From the NCBI GenBank assembly GCA_036847185.1, contig DAIUAM010000015.1:4845-68844 (forward strand): a DNA stretch of 64,000 nt. Reading direction: 5' to 3'. Every line of letters starts with the position of its first letter. Position 1 is the first letter of the stretch. A program made the translations under genes and the position numbers. The notes under the pieces are model-generated. The model was not told the origin of the DNA and ran no database searches. It saw only the letters and a program-made list of their open reading frames with translations. The stretch is from UBA4738 sp002413305. GTDB lineage: Bacteria > Actinomycetota > UBA4738. Below, piece by piece: positions 1-7,605 of the stretch.

Positions 1-544
1 CGTCGGCCGTCTGTTCGCGCACGAACGTGTCCAGTTCGAAGGCCATCCGCCGCTCGGTCACGCCCTCGACCGCCCGGTCGAGGATCGCCTCGAACGCCGC
101 ATCGGTGATCTCCTGCGCGGCGTCCAGGAGGCGGACCTCCTCCGGGTCCTTCAGGGCGCGGAGGCGTTCGACCTCCTGCCGGGTCGGGATCAGCGCGACG
201 CCCGGCGCGGCCGTGCAGAGCTGGGTCAACGTCTGATGGCTGAGCCCGGCCGATTCGAAGCCCACCCGCCCCACCTTGAGGTCCGCGGCAACGGTCCCGA
301 ACGCCGCGGGGAAGTCCCCGGCGTAGACCTCGATCCGCAGGTCCGGCACCTCGCGGCGCGATTGCCCCGCGTACCGGCCGTCGGTCAGGAAGACACCGCC
401 GTCGCCGGTCAACAGCAGCTGCCCGTTCGAGCCGGAGAAGCCCGTGAGGTACCGGACGTTGGGCAGGCGGGTGATCAGGAGGGCGTCGGCGTCCAGCTCG
501 GGGAGCCGGGCCGCGACGGCCCGCCGTCGGCGTTCGTGGTCCAC
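1..544 (-). CDS. pepP: Xaa-Pro aminopeptidase / M24 creatinase-family peptidase (5' part; gene runs off the left edge)
   Basis: I translated the minus strand from GTG at 544; the frame stays open for 181 codons to the window edge. The visible part matches the N-terminal creatinase-like domain of proline aminopeptidases: LITRLPNVRYLTGFSGS near residue 23, then FLTDGRY, and the linker ERLRALKDPEEVRLLDAAQ that leads into the metal-binding catalytic domain, which lies outside the window. These enzymes remove an N-terminal residue that precedes proline, using two metal ions in the cytosol. The GTG start is preferred because a TATCAT hexamer lies 8 nt upstream and no Shine-Dalgarno site is present, which suggests a leaderless mRNA. 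In actinobacteria this gene commonly precedes efp, which I would expect beyond the edge. A proline dipeptidase of the same fold cannot be excluded. Confidence 0.85.
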   Translation of the reverse strand, partial: MDHERRRRAVAARLPELDADALLITRLPNVRYLTGFSGSNGQLLLTGDGGVFLTDGRYAGQSRREVPDLRIEVYAGDFPAAFGTVAADLKVGRVGFESAGLSHQTLTQLCTAAPGVALIPTRQEVERLRALKDPEEVRLLDAAQEITDAAFEAILDRAVEGVTERRMAFELDTFVREQTAD

Positions 545-552
545 GAAGGCCG

Positions 553-558
553 ATGATA
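553..558 (-). promoter_or_regulatory. -10 element TATCAT of the aminopeptidase gene (leaderless)
   Basis: The TANNNT hexamer ends 8 nt before the GTG at 544, and no ribosome binding site is visible. The same geometry recurs at many genes in this window. Confidence 0.5.
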
Positions 559-605
559 CCGGGAGTCCCGCAAGTGCCGGACGGCGCTGTCTTCGGCGCG
601 AACCC

Positions 606-1163
606 TCAGGACCCGGTCGTGGACGGCGCGGTCAGGGAGAACGATTGGTCGCCGTACAGGAAGTCCGCCGAGCTGGTGCCGTGAATCGTCACCAGCTTGA
701 AGCTCGTGGCGAACATCTGGCCGGCGGAGACCGTATACACCTGGCCGTCCACCTCGACCTGCGCCTTCCCGGTCCCGCCGGAGGTGAACAGGTCGTCCAG
801 GACCACCGTGTGGCCGCCGATCGTCACGCTCGACCCGTCGCCCGGCCCCGGAGCCGGGGAACCGGCGGGCGACACCGAAGGAGCCGGTGTCGGGCTGCCA
901 CTCGGCGAGGGATTCGGCGAGGAGCTCGCGACGGTCAGGGGCGCGAACGGGTTCCGGCCGGTGAAGACCAGGGCCGAGGCCTTCTGGTGGCTCGCGGGCG
1001 ATGGCGTCGGCGTGGGCTGGGTCACGATGACACTGCTGCCCGGCGGAGCGGCCTCGGGGGTGCTCTTGTGCCCCATCTTGACGACCAGCAGGAGGACCAG
1101 CAGCGCCAGGACCACTCCACCGCCCAGGAGCAGGAGGTTCTTCCGGTTCTCGGGGATCTCCAT
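606..1163 (-). CDS. Type IV pilus accessory protein, PilP-like
   Basis: This is a 185-aa single-pass membrane protein, last in the pilM-pilN-pilO cluster, the position taken by pilP in other bacteria. A hydrophobic segment spans about residues 7-27. A Pro/Ser/Gly-rich linker follows at about 45-115. The motif GRNPFAPL near residue 70 recalls the conserved RDPF-type motif of PilP. The C-terminal 60 residues look like a small beta domain (VTIGGHTVVLDDLF onward). The start is probably ATG 1163, 7 nt after an AGGAG site; a GTG at 1166 overlaps the pilO stop codon. The assignment rests mainly on position and layout, so PilP-like is an inference. PilP normally links PilN/PilO to the outer-membrane secretin, but no secretin is seen here, so it may simply extend the platform outward. 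Confidence 0.6.
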   Translation of the reverse strand: MEIPENRKNLLLLGGGVVLALLVLLLVVKMGHKSTPEAAPPGSSVIVTQPTPTPSPASHQKASALVFTGRNPFAPLTVASSSPNPSPSGSPTPAPSVSPAGSPAPGPGDGSSVTIGGHTVVLDDLFTSGGTGKAQVEVDGQVYTVSAGQMFATSFKLVTIHGTSSADFLYGDQSFSLTAPSTTGS

Positions 1164-1165
1164 CA

Positions 1166-1792
1166 CTACGCTCCTGAGGGCGACGGCGTGGGTGTGGGGT
1201 TGATCACGGTGGACGGGAGGCTCTTCGTCGCGCCGGGGATCGACCCGGGACCGGCGGAGAGGTCGGTGGTGTAGAAAGCCGCGCTCATGGTCAGGGTCAG
1301 CTGGGATCCGTCCGCCGACGTCGGGCTGACCGTGATCGACGAGACGTTCGCGATCCGCGACAGGTTCTCGAGCCGGAACAGGAACTGGTCGAGCGCGAAG
1401 TAGCTGCCGCCCATGTTGATCTGCGTGGGCACCGTCGAGTACTTGGAGTCCACTGAGAGCGCCGGCTGCGAAGGCGTGACGGACATGAAGTCGACCCCCG
1501 CCCGGTCGGCCGTCGAGTTCAGCAGCCGGATCAGGCCCGGCAGGTCGGCCGTCGGCGGGACCTCGGCCTGGAACTTCGCGATCTGCCGGTGCGCCTGACC
1601 GGCCTTCTCCGCGTCGGCCTTGAGTTCGCTCAGTTGGGCCACCAAGCTCATCTCCTGCTGTTGCGCCTGGGCTACCTGCTGGTTCTTGGCGCGCACTGCC
1701 GAACCCTTGGGCAGGATGAGCCCGGCGACGACCAGGACGATGAGCCCGACGCCCACGACGGCTGCGATGAGTGGTCCGCGCTTGGAGTTCAC
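1166..1792 (-). CDS. pilO: Type IV pilus inner-membrane platform protein PilO
   Basis: The 208-aa product has one transmembrane helix at about residues 6-27, then a coiled coil at about 32-70 (KNQQVAQAQQQEMSLVAQL and on), then a compact domain with the family-typical phrase GSYFALDQFLFRLENLSRIANV. It ends in a Pro/Thr/Ser-rich tail. PilO dimerises with PilN and aligns the pilus assembly platform beneath the cell wall. The GTG start at 1792 overlaps the pilN stop (GTGA), so the two are probably translationally coupled. Longer reading frames upstream in this frame run through pilN and were rejected. Confidence 0.85.
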   Translation of the reverse strand: MNSKRGPLIAAVVGVGLIVLVVAGLILPKGSAVRAKNQQVAQAQQQEMSLVAQLSELKADAEKAGQAHRQIAKFQAEVPPTADLPGLIRLLNSTADRAGVDFMSVTPSQPALSVDSKYSTVPTQINMGGSYFALDQFLFRLENLSRIANVSSITVSPTSADGSQLTLTMSAAFYTTDLSAGPGSIPGATKSLPSTVINPTPTPSPSGA

Positions 1793-2397
1793 TGTTGCCG
1801 TCCGTTCGTGGTCGCGTCCGACGTCAGGTCGACCGTCGAGGTGATGCCGATGGTCGCGCCGCTCCCGGTGCCCTGCTTGGTATCGGAGGACACCCACGGG
1901 TTGACCCAGCCTTTGATCTCCTCCAGCCGGGTCAGCCACAGGGCAACCGTCGGCTGGTCCAGGGCGCTGCCGCCGAACTGGAGATTCCCGATCAGGGGGT
2001 TTGTTGCTGTGGGCGCGACGCCGGTTGGAGGGGTCACCGTGCCCGTGACCTGTGTCAGCCACATGGTGCCCGGGATGATCGTGGAGAGGTCCTTCAGGAC
2101 CCCCGACCATTGCACCTGGCCGGCGGTGATCGCGGTGACGAGCGCTTGGTCGCTGCCGACCTGCACCTGAAGATCCTTGAATCGTTGGAGGCTCGAGATC
2201 TTGGACTGCAGCGCGCTGTTCTGGGCCTGCTGAGCCCGGAGGTCGCGGCTCGCCGTCGAGAGCTTGCCCACCTGCAGGACGAACACGAAGAACAGCACCG
2301 CGAGCGCCGCGACGAAGGCGACGACGATCAGCATCGTGTTCCGCCGGGTCTTCTGCTTGTCGCGGACCTCTGATGGAAGGAGGTTGACCTGGGTCAT
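1789..2397 (-). CDS. pilN: Type IV pilus assembly protein PilN
   Basis: The 202-aa protein opens with the PilN signature MTQVNLLPSEVRDKQK, a short cytoplasmic tail that in the family docks into a groove of PilM. A transmembrane helix follows at about residues 21-44, then a coiled coil at about 46-75 and an extracytoplasmic domain. The ATG at 2397 overlaps the pilM stop (ATGA). Order and overlaps with pilM and pilO support one operon whose products form the PilM-PilN-PilO platform. Confidence 0.92.
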   Translation of the reverse strand: MTQVNLLPSEVRDKQKTRRNTMLIVVAFVAALAVLFFVFVLQVGKLSTASRDLRAQQAQNSALQSKISSLQRFKDLQVQVGSDQALVTAITAGQVQWSGVLKDLSTIIPGTMWLTQVTGTVTPPTGVAPTATNPLIGNLQFGGSALDQPTVALWLTRLEEIKGWVNPWVSSDTKQGTGSGATIGITSTVDLTSDATTNGRQQ

Positions 2398-3458
2398 CCC
2401 CGCACCCCCGGGAGGGCCAGGCCGACGGCGACGGCGAGCAACGGCTCCGCCTCACCGGCGGACTCGGGCTCCATGTCGAGGTCTGTGCTCACGCGGTGGA
2501 ACGGGTGGCCCTGCGCGACCTCGGAGGGCAGCCGATCCTGCAGCAGCCGCCCGAGACCCTGGAGCTTCGACCCGCCGCCGGTGAGTAGCACCCGCGAGAT
2601 CTTGGCGCCGGGCATCTTGGAGAGGTAGAACTCGAGCGACGAACGGATCTCGTCGGCGAACGAGGATGCGCGGGTGGAAGCCGCCCGCTCCACGTCGCCG
2701 GTGAGATCGCCATCCTCGCGCGGGTCGTGTCCGCGCTTGAGCCGCTCGGCCTCCGTGGCGTCGACACCGAGGGCGCTGGCCACGGCGTTCGTCACGGCCC
2801 GGCCGCCGAGGGGCAGGATCCGGACGAACCGGGGCACGCCGTAGGCGTGGACGCAGATGCTGGTCACGTCGGCGCCGATGTCCACCAGGGCCTCGTCCCC
2901 CGTCTCCATCGCGCCGCCGGTCGCGCCGTCGATCGAGCCGACCGAGCGAACGATGGCGAACGGGATGAGGTCGAGGCCGATCGGGCGAAGCTTCGCCATC
3001 TCGACCGCATGGAGCATCTGCTGGATGGCGTCCTTCTGGGCGACGACCAGCAGCAGGCGGAGCATCTTGCGGCCCTCACGCTCGAACTCTTCGAGCGTGT
3101 GGAAGTCCAGGACGGCGTTCTCCAGCGGGATCGGAACGAACTCCTGCACCTGGAAAGGCAGCGACTCCCTGAGCTCCTTGGCGTCGGGCAGCCACGGGAC
3201 GGTCACTTCGCGGACGACCACCCGCTGGTTCGCCATGCCCAGCACGACCTCGCGGCTCTTGAACTTGCCGCGGCGCCACAGTTCTTTCAATGACTCGGCT
3301 ACGGCGACCGGGTCTTGGATCTCGCCGTTGGTCATGGCACCATCGGGGAGCGGAACCTGCGCGACGCGGATGAGCGCCGGCGGGATGCTCTTCATCGAGA
3401 GTTCGGCTGCCCGAACCCCGGTGGACCCGATGTCCAGCCCGATCCTCGTCTTGGCCAT
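2394..3458 (-). CDS. pilM: Type IV pilus assembly protein PilM, actin-like ATPase
   Basis: The 354-aa protein has the FtsA/PilM actin fold. The phosphate-1 loop is GLDIGSTGVRAAEL (residues 7-20), phosphate-2 is EALVDIGADVTSICV (about 190-204), and an adenosine-type motif VLLTGGGSKLQGL lies near 292-304. It is a cytoplasmic ATP-binding ring component that binds the PilN tail and connects the motor to the membrane platform. It is first in the pilM-N-O-P run, with ATG at 3458. The preceding 140 nt contain no gene but can fold (see the separate leader entry). Confidence 0.93.
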   Translation of the reverse strand: MAKTRIGLDIGSTGVRAAELSMKSIPPALIRVAQVPLPDGAMTNGEIQDPVAVAESLKELWRRGKFKSREVVLGMANQRVVVREVTVPWLPDAKELRESLPFQVQEFVPIPLENAVLDFHTLEEFEREGRKMLRLLLVVAQKDAIQQMLHAVEMAKLRPIGLDLIPFAIVRSVGSIDGATGGAMETGDEALVDIGADVTSICVHAYGVPRFVRILPLGGRAVTNAVASALGVDATEAERLKRGHDPREDGDLTGDVERAASTRASSFADEIRSSLEFYLSKMPGAKISRVLLTGGGSKLQGLGRLLQDRLPSEVAQGHPFHRVSTDLDMEPESAGEAEPLLAVAVGLALPGVRG

Positions 3459-3602
3459 CGTTCTACACCACGCTCTCGATCCTTGGCGGTCCGGTCGCTT
3501 TCAATCTCCCTTTGTTTCGACCGGATCGGTCGGACCTTGAGCCTTCGCCCCGAGTGACGGGCGGTTTCGCCCACCGGTGCGGAACCCGACCCGGCTGACC
3601 CC
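3459..3602 (-). promoter_or_regulatory. Structured leader upstream of pilM, possibly riboswitch-like
   Basis: The minus-strand leader of the pilMNOP operon is gene-free. It contains a strong hairpin (CGGGCGGTTTCGCCCA region, about 3558-3573). It also contains two purine-rich loops, GGGCGAAACC (3572-3563) and GGGGCGAAGGC (3551-3541), which loosely recall the GGGCAAACC and GGACGCAAAGCC segments of c-di-GMP-I (GEMM) riboswitches. The match is imperfect and the pairing was judged by eye only. Confidence 0.22.
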
Positions 3603-3625
3603 TCATGCGGTCGCCCGCGATGGGT

Positions 3626-4399
3626 CTAACGAAACAGCGAGAGGTACGCGCCGGCGACGCGAGACGCCAGGAAGGCCGCGACGACGGCCCCGGCCGACAG
3701 GAACGGGCCGAACTGGATCGCGTCCTTGCGCGACCGCCCCGCGAGCAGCGCAACCACTCCCCTTATCCCGCCGGCGAGGAGCGCCAGGCTGGCCGCGACG
3801 GCCACGTACCGGAGCCCCTGCACTCCCAGGACGAGCCCGATCAGCGCAGCAAGCTTGACGTCCCCCATGCCCATCGCCCCGGGACGGGCCAGAGCGACGA
3901 GGAGCAGCCCACCCCCGAGGGCGCCGAACCCGATGGCTGCCCCCACCAGGTCCATGTGCCGGCCGGTCAGCCCGCCGGTCATGACGACCAGGGCGAACAG
4001 CGCCAGGCTCGGGTACACCACCGCGTTCGGGAGGATCCGGTGCTCGAGGTCGATCAGAGCGAGGGCCAGCATCACATTCAGGAACACCGCCATGGCAGCC
4101 GCCACGTAGGTGCCGGGGAAAGCCCAGGCGGCCCCCGCGAACAGGGCCCCGCCGGCAAGCTCCGTGAGCGGGTAGCGGACGGAGATCCGGGCGCCGCAAT
4201 CCCTGCACCGTCCGCGCAGGGCCAGCCAGGAGGCGAGAGGGATGTTGTCCCGAGCGCGGATCTGGATCCCACAGGCCGGGCAGCGGCTCCGGCCCCAGAT
4301 CACGGATTCGCGCAGAGGCGTCCGGTGAACGAGCACGGTCAGGAAGCTCCCGAAGATGAGGCCGAAAGCCGCGAAGACCATCTCCTGGAACGCACTCAA
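3626..4399 (-). CDS. pilD: Type IV prepilin leader peptidase / N-methyltransferase
   Basis: The 257-aa polytopic membrane protein has the full prepilin peptidase layout. An N-terminal membrane segment is followed by a zinc-binding methyltransferase loop with paired cysteines C40, C43, C65 and C68 (CPAC...CRDC). The two catalytic aspartates are in LIDLEHRILPN (D117) and MGMGDVKLAALIG (D180). It cleaves prepilins after the glycine before the hydrophobic helix and methylates the new N-terminus; its substrates here are pilA and the plus-strand pilin-like proteins. The start is probably TTG 4399 with a GGAGGTGA site upstream; ATG at residue 7 is an alternative. It lies between pilA and pilM. Confidence 0.93.
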   Translation of the reverse strand: MSAFQEMVFAAFGLIFGSFLTVLVHRTPLRESVIWGRSRCPACGIQIRARDNIPLASWLALRGRCRDCGARISVRYPLTELAGGALFAGAAWAFPGTYVAAAMAVFLNVMLALALIDLEHRILPNAVVYPSLALFALVVMTGGLTGRHMDLVGAAIGFGALGGGLLLVALARPGAMGMGDVKLAALIGLVLGVQGLRYVAVAASLALLAGGIRGVVALLAGRSRKDAIQFGPFLSAGAVVAAFLASRVAGAYLSLFR

Positions 4400-4427
4400 T
4401 GCTTGCCCTCACCTCCGCCGGAACGGC

Positions 4428-4463
4428 ATGAGGGGCGGCTCTCCGAAGGGAGCCGCCCCTCAT
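4428..4463 (-). terminator. Strong hairpin downstream of pilA
   Basis: A perfect 14-bp inverted repeat (4428-4441 with 4450-4463, loop TCCGAAGG) lies 22 nt after the pilA stop codon. There is no clear U-tract. It probably ends or attenuates the abundant pilin transcript, so less RNA continues into the peptidase gene. Confidence 0.7.
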
Positions 4464-4484
4464 GGGGATGTCGCTGTGTTCGGT

Positions 4485-4976
4485 CTAGAAGCCGCCCGTG
4501 CAGGTCGCGACGGTCCAGAGAGCAGCCTGAGCTGCGGTGCCTTTGCAGAACGCTGTCCCAGGTCCCGTTGCCTGGTCTGAGATCCCGAAGTAGTTGCCGG
4601 AGTCGCTGTACGCAACCAGCAGGAGCCCGTTGCCAGCAGCTACCGCGATGTCGACCGTCTTTCCGCCCGCCTGGGCGGCGGTGGCCGCCACCGTGTCGAC
4701 CCAGTTCAGGGACGGCTCGATGCCAGACGCGACGTTGTTGGTGGCAGGCCCGAAGCCGGTGTACGTGTCCCCGTCCGTGAAGAACGTCTTCGCGGAAACG
4801 AGGCCGTTGCGAAGGCTGGACTCAGCGGCTCGGTCCTGTGCCCGCGAACGGGCGCCCAGGAAGGTGGGAAGAGCGATGGCGATCAGGATGCCGATGATCA
4901 GAACCACCACCATCAACTCGATGAGGGTGAACCCCTCTTCCTCCCGGTTCAGCTTCTGAGCGATCTTCTCGATCAT
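4485..4976 (-). CDS. pilA: Major type IV pilin (prepilin)
   Basis: The 163-aa prepilin has a 15-residue leader ending in glycine, then FTLIELMVVVLIIGIL, the class III cleavage site and assembly helix. The glutamate at mature position 5 (E20 of the precursor) is present. The C-terminal globular region carries two cysteines (FCKG and ATCTGGF) that may form the usual pilin disulfide loop. The start is ATG 4976 behind a very strong GGAGGAGG site; a GTG at 4988 sits too close to that site. Strong translation signals and the downstream hairpin fit a highly expressed structural subunit. Confidence 0.93.
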   Translation of the reverse strand: MIEKIAQKLNREEEGFTLIELMVVVLIIGILIAIALPTFLGARSRAQDRAAESSLRNGLVSAKTFFTDGDTYTGFGPATNNVASGIEPSLNWVDTVAATAAQAGGKTVDIAVAAGNGLLLVAYSDSGNYFGISDQATGPGTAFCKGTAAQAALWTVATCTGGF

Positions 4977-5191
4977 GTTTGTTGTCACCTCCTCCGCAAG
5001 ATCCGAGCGAGCCTCATGGGCTCGTTACCTGGTGGTTCGGCCGGTTGCCATGAGCACTTGAGCGCCGCAGCATCGGTCTTTCGTCCCTCCCCCGTGTCCG
5101 CCTCCTCGGGCCGCTTGCGGAACGGAGGGCAGGCGGCACCGACACCTCCTCGCCGCGAAGCCACGGCGCTTCCGGGGAGGCAGAAGAGTGG

Positions 5192-6400
5192 TTACTTGAT
5201 GAGGTTGATCACGTTGAACATCGGTAGATACAGGGCGATGACCGCCAGGCCCACCGCGCCGCCGACGACGAAGATCATGAGCGGCTCGATCAGCGACGTC
5301 AGGGCGTCCACCGCCGCGGTGACCTCATCATCGTAGAAGGCGGCAACCTTCTCGAGCATCGTGTCGATCGCCCCGGTCTCCTCGCCGACCGCGAGCATCT
5401 GCACGACCATCGGCGGGAAGATCGCGTGCCGGCCGAGCGGTTTCGCCAGGCTCTCGCCCTGCTTCACGGATTCCTGGACGTCCTTCACGGCCTTCGACAT
5501 CAGCGAGTTGTTCACGGTCTCTGCCACGACGTCCAGGCTCTGGAGGATCGGCACGCCCGATTTGCTCAGCACGGAGAGCACGCGGGCGAACCGAGCCAAC
5601 GCGGTCTTCTGGAACAGCTTCCCGAAGACCGGGATCTTCAGCTTTAACCGGTCCCATTGCCACCGTCCCTGCTCCGTCTTCACGTACCGGCGCAGCAGCC
5701 ACACCGTGATCCCCAGGCCGATGGCAACGAACAGGAAGTCGTGCTTCATGATGTCGGAGACCTTGAGCAGCAGCCTGGTCATGAGCGGAAGCGTGCCGTT
5801 CAGGCTGGCGTAGATGGCTTTGAACTGCGGAACGATGAACAGGAGCATCGCGGTCATGATCAGCGAGACGAACCCGAACACGACCACCGGGTAGGTCATC
5901 GCGGACCGGATCTTGTGGCGGAGGGACAGTTCGCGCTCCAAGTTCGAAGCCAGCCTCTCCAGGACGGCCTCGAGCACGCCGCCCGTCTCACCAGAGCGAA
6001 CCATCGCCACGTACAGGTTGTTGAAGACCTTGGGATGCCTGGCCATGGCGGCGGACAGCGACGTGCCGCGCTCGATGTCGCGACGAACCTCGGCGATCGC
6101 CTTCGCCAGGATGGTCGAGTCCACCTGCTGCTCCAGGATGGCCAGCGACTTCAAGATCGGGAGGCCAGAGCTGACCATGGTGGCGAATTCGCGGGAGAAC
6201 AACGACAGGTCTCGGAGCTTGACTTTCTTGCGAAGGGTGATCTCCCGTTTCACCCCGAGGTGCTGGACGCCCACCCGAAGCGGCACGTAGCCCATCTCCC
6301 GGAGCCGGGCCACCACCAATTGCTGGTTGTCGGCGACCAGCGTCCCGGTGACCACCTTCCCGCCGCTGTCCCTGCCCCGGTAGTCGAACGTCTCAGCCAT
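5192..6400 (-). CDS. pilC: Type IV pilus inner-membrane platform protein PilC
   Basis: The 402-aa protein belongs to the GspF/PilC family: two related cytoplasmic helical domains (about 67-190 and 270-395), each followed by membrane helices, with family phrases such as LSLFSREFATMVSSGLPILKSL and FARVLSVLSKSGVPILQSL. It is thought to be turned by the PilB and PilT motors to add or remove pilins. The ATG at 6400 overlaps the end of pilT by 8 bp, so the two are co-translated. Length is normal for the family. Confidence 0.95.
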   Translation of the reverse strand: MAETFDYRGRDSGGKVVTGTLVADNQQLVVARLREMGYVPLRVGVQHLGVKREITLRKKVKLRDLSLFSREFATMVSSGLPILKSLAILEQQVDSTILAKAIAEVRRDIERGTSLSAAMARHPKVFNNLYVAMVRSGETGGVLEAVLERLASNLERELSLRHKIRSAMTYPVVVFGFVSLIMTAMLLFIVPQFKAIYASLNGTLPLMTRLLLKVSDIMKHDFLFVAIGLGITVWLLRRYVKTEQGRWQWDRLKLKIPVFGKLFQKTALARFARVLSVLSKSGVPILQSLDVVAETVNNSLMSKAVKDVQESVKQGESLAKPLGRHAIFPPMVVQMLAVGEETGAIDTMLEKVAAFYDDEVTAAVDALTSLIEPLMIFVVGGAVGLAVIALYLPMFNVINLIK

Positions 6401-7514
6401 AGAGGTTCTCCGATCGGACGGACCCCAGCAGGCGGTCCAGCTCGGTGACGTCGTGGCAGCGCTGCCGCGCCATCTCTCCCGAAATCATGCCCGTCATCAC
6501 GAGATGCGCGAGTGAGCTGTCCATGGTCTGCATGCCGAACTTGGCCCCGGCCTGCATCGACGAATAGATCTGGTGGACCTTCGCCTCACGGATCAGGTTC
6601 CGGATGGCCGGGGTGGCGACCATGATCTCCACCGCGACCGAGCGGCCCTGGCCATCGGCGTTCTGCAGGAGCTGCTGGGTCACCACTCCCTGCATCGTGT
6701 TGCTGAGCTGGGCCCGGATCTGCTGCTGCTGATACGGGGGGAAGGAGTCGATGATCCGGTCGATGGTCTGCGGCGCGTCCTGGGTGTGCAGCGTGGCGAA
6801 CACCAGGTGCCCGGTCTCGGCGGCGGTGACGGCCGTGGAGATGGTCTCCAGGTCCCGCATCTCGCCGATGAGGATCACGTCGGGGTCCTGGCGAAGGACA
6901 TGCTTGAGGGCCTGGGCGAACGAATGGGTGTCGGCCCCGACCTCCCGCTGGTTCACGAGCGCCGCTTTGTGCTGATGGAGGTACTCGATGGGGTCCTCCA
7001 CCGTCATGATGTGGACCTCGCGCTCGGTGTTGACCACATCCAGCATCGCCGCCAGCGTCGTCGACTTCCCCGAGCCGGTCGGCCCGGTCACCAGGACCAA
7101 CCCGCGCGGGAGACGCGCGAAATCGGCGATCTGTGCGGGAAGCCCGAGGTCCTCGATGCTGCGGATGGTGAACGGGATGAGTCGGAAGGCGGCGCCGAGA
7201 GCGTCGCGCTGGAAGTAGGCGTTCACCCGGAACCTGGCCTTGCCCGGAAGAGAATAGGAGATGTCCAGCTCCAGCTCCTGCTCCAGGCGTTCCCGCTGAC
7301 GCTGGGTGAGGATCGCGTAGATCATGCGCCGGATCTCCTCCGGATTGAGCGAGGGGTACTGCACCAGCGGCTTCAGGTCGCCGTGCACCCTGACCGTCGG
7401 CCGGGCGCCAGAGGTGACGTGGAGGTCGCTCGCGTCCAGGTTCAGGACCTGGCCCAGAAGCTCCTGGACCGTGACGGTCGTCGCCTCGCCTCGGTTCTGT
7501 ACGTCCAGACTCAT
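6393..7514 (-). CDS. pilT: Type IV pilus retraction ATPase PilT
   Basis: The 373-aa hexameric motor has an N-terminal PAS-like domain with ASDLHVTSG (residues 28-36), Walker A GPTGSGKST (144-152), an Asp box around TVEDPIEYLH, a Walker B-like segment VILIGEMRDLETI and a His box (LVFATLHTQDAPQ). It powers pilus retraction. Its presence next to pilB and pilC implies a retractile pilus able to drive twitching or DNA uptake. ATG 7514 is chosen because it has a GGAGAG site and matches family length; a longer in-frame extension upstream is not needed. Confidence 0.95.
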   Translation of the reverse strand: MSLDVQNRGEATTVTVQELLGQVLNLDASDLHVTSGARPTVRVHGDLKPLVQYPSLNPEEIRRMIYAILTQRQRERLEQELELDISYSLPGKARFRVNAYFQRDALGAAFRLIPFTIRSIEDLGLPAQIADFARLPRGLVLVTGPTGSGKSTTLAAMLDVVNTEREVHIMTVEDPIEYLHQHKAALVNQREVGADTHSFAQALKHVLRQDPDVILIGEMRDLETISTAVTAAETGHLVFATLHTQDAPQTIDRIIDSFPPYQQQQIRAQLSNTMQGVVTQQLLQNADGQGRSVAVEIMVATPAIRNLIREAKVHQIYSSMQAGAKFGMQTMDSSLAHLVMTGMISGEMARQRCHDVTELDRLLGSVRSENLYG

Positions 7515-7605
7515 CTGCTCTCCAGTCGCAGCGCCCTCTCGATGCCCAGGGCTCCCCGGATGCATCGGCAAGTTCGGGCGTCTCCCGTAGGGGTGGTTCC
7601 GACTT

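Noticed and set aside
4977..4988. GTG 4988 as start of pilA
   Set aside because: It lies almost on top of the GGAGG site; ATG 4976 has usable spacing and a typical leader length.
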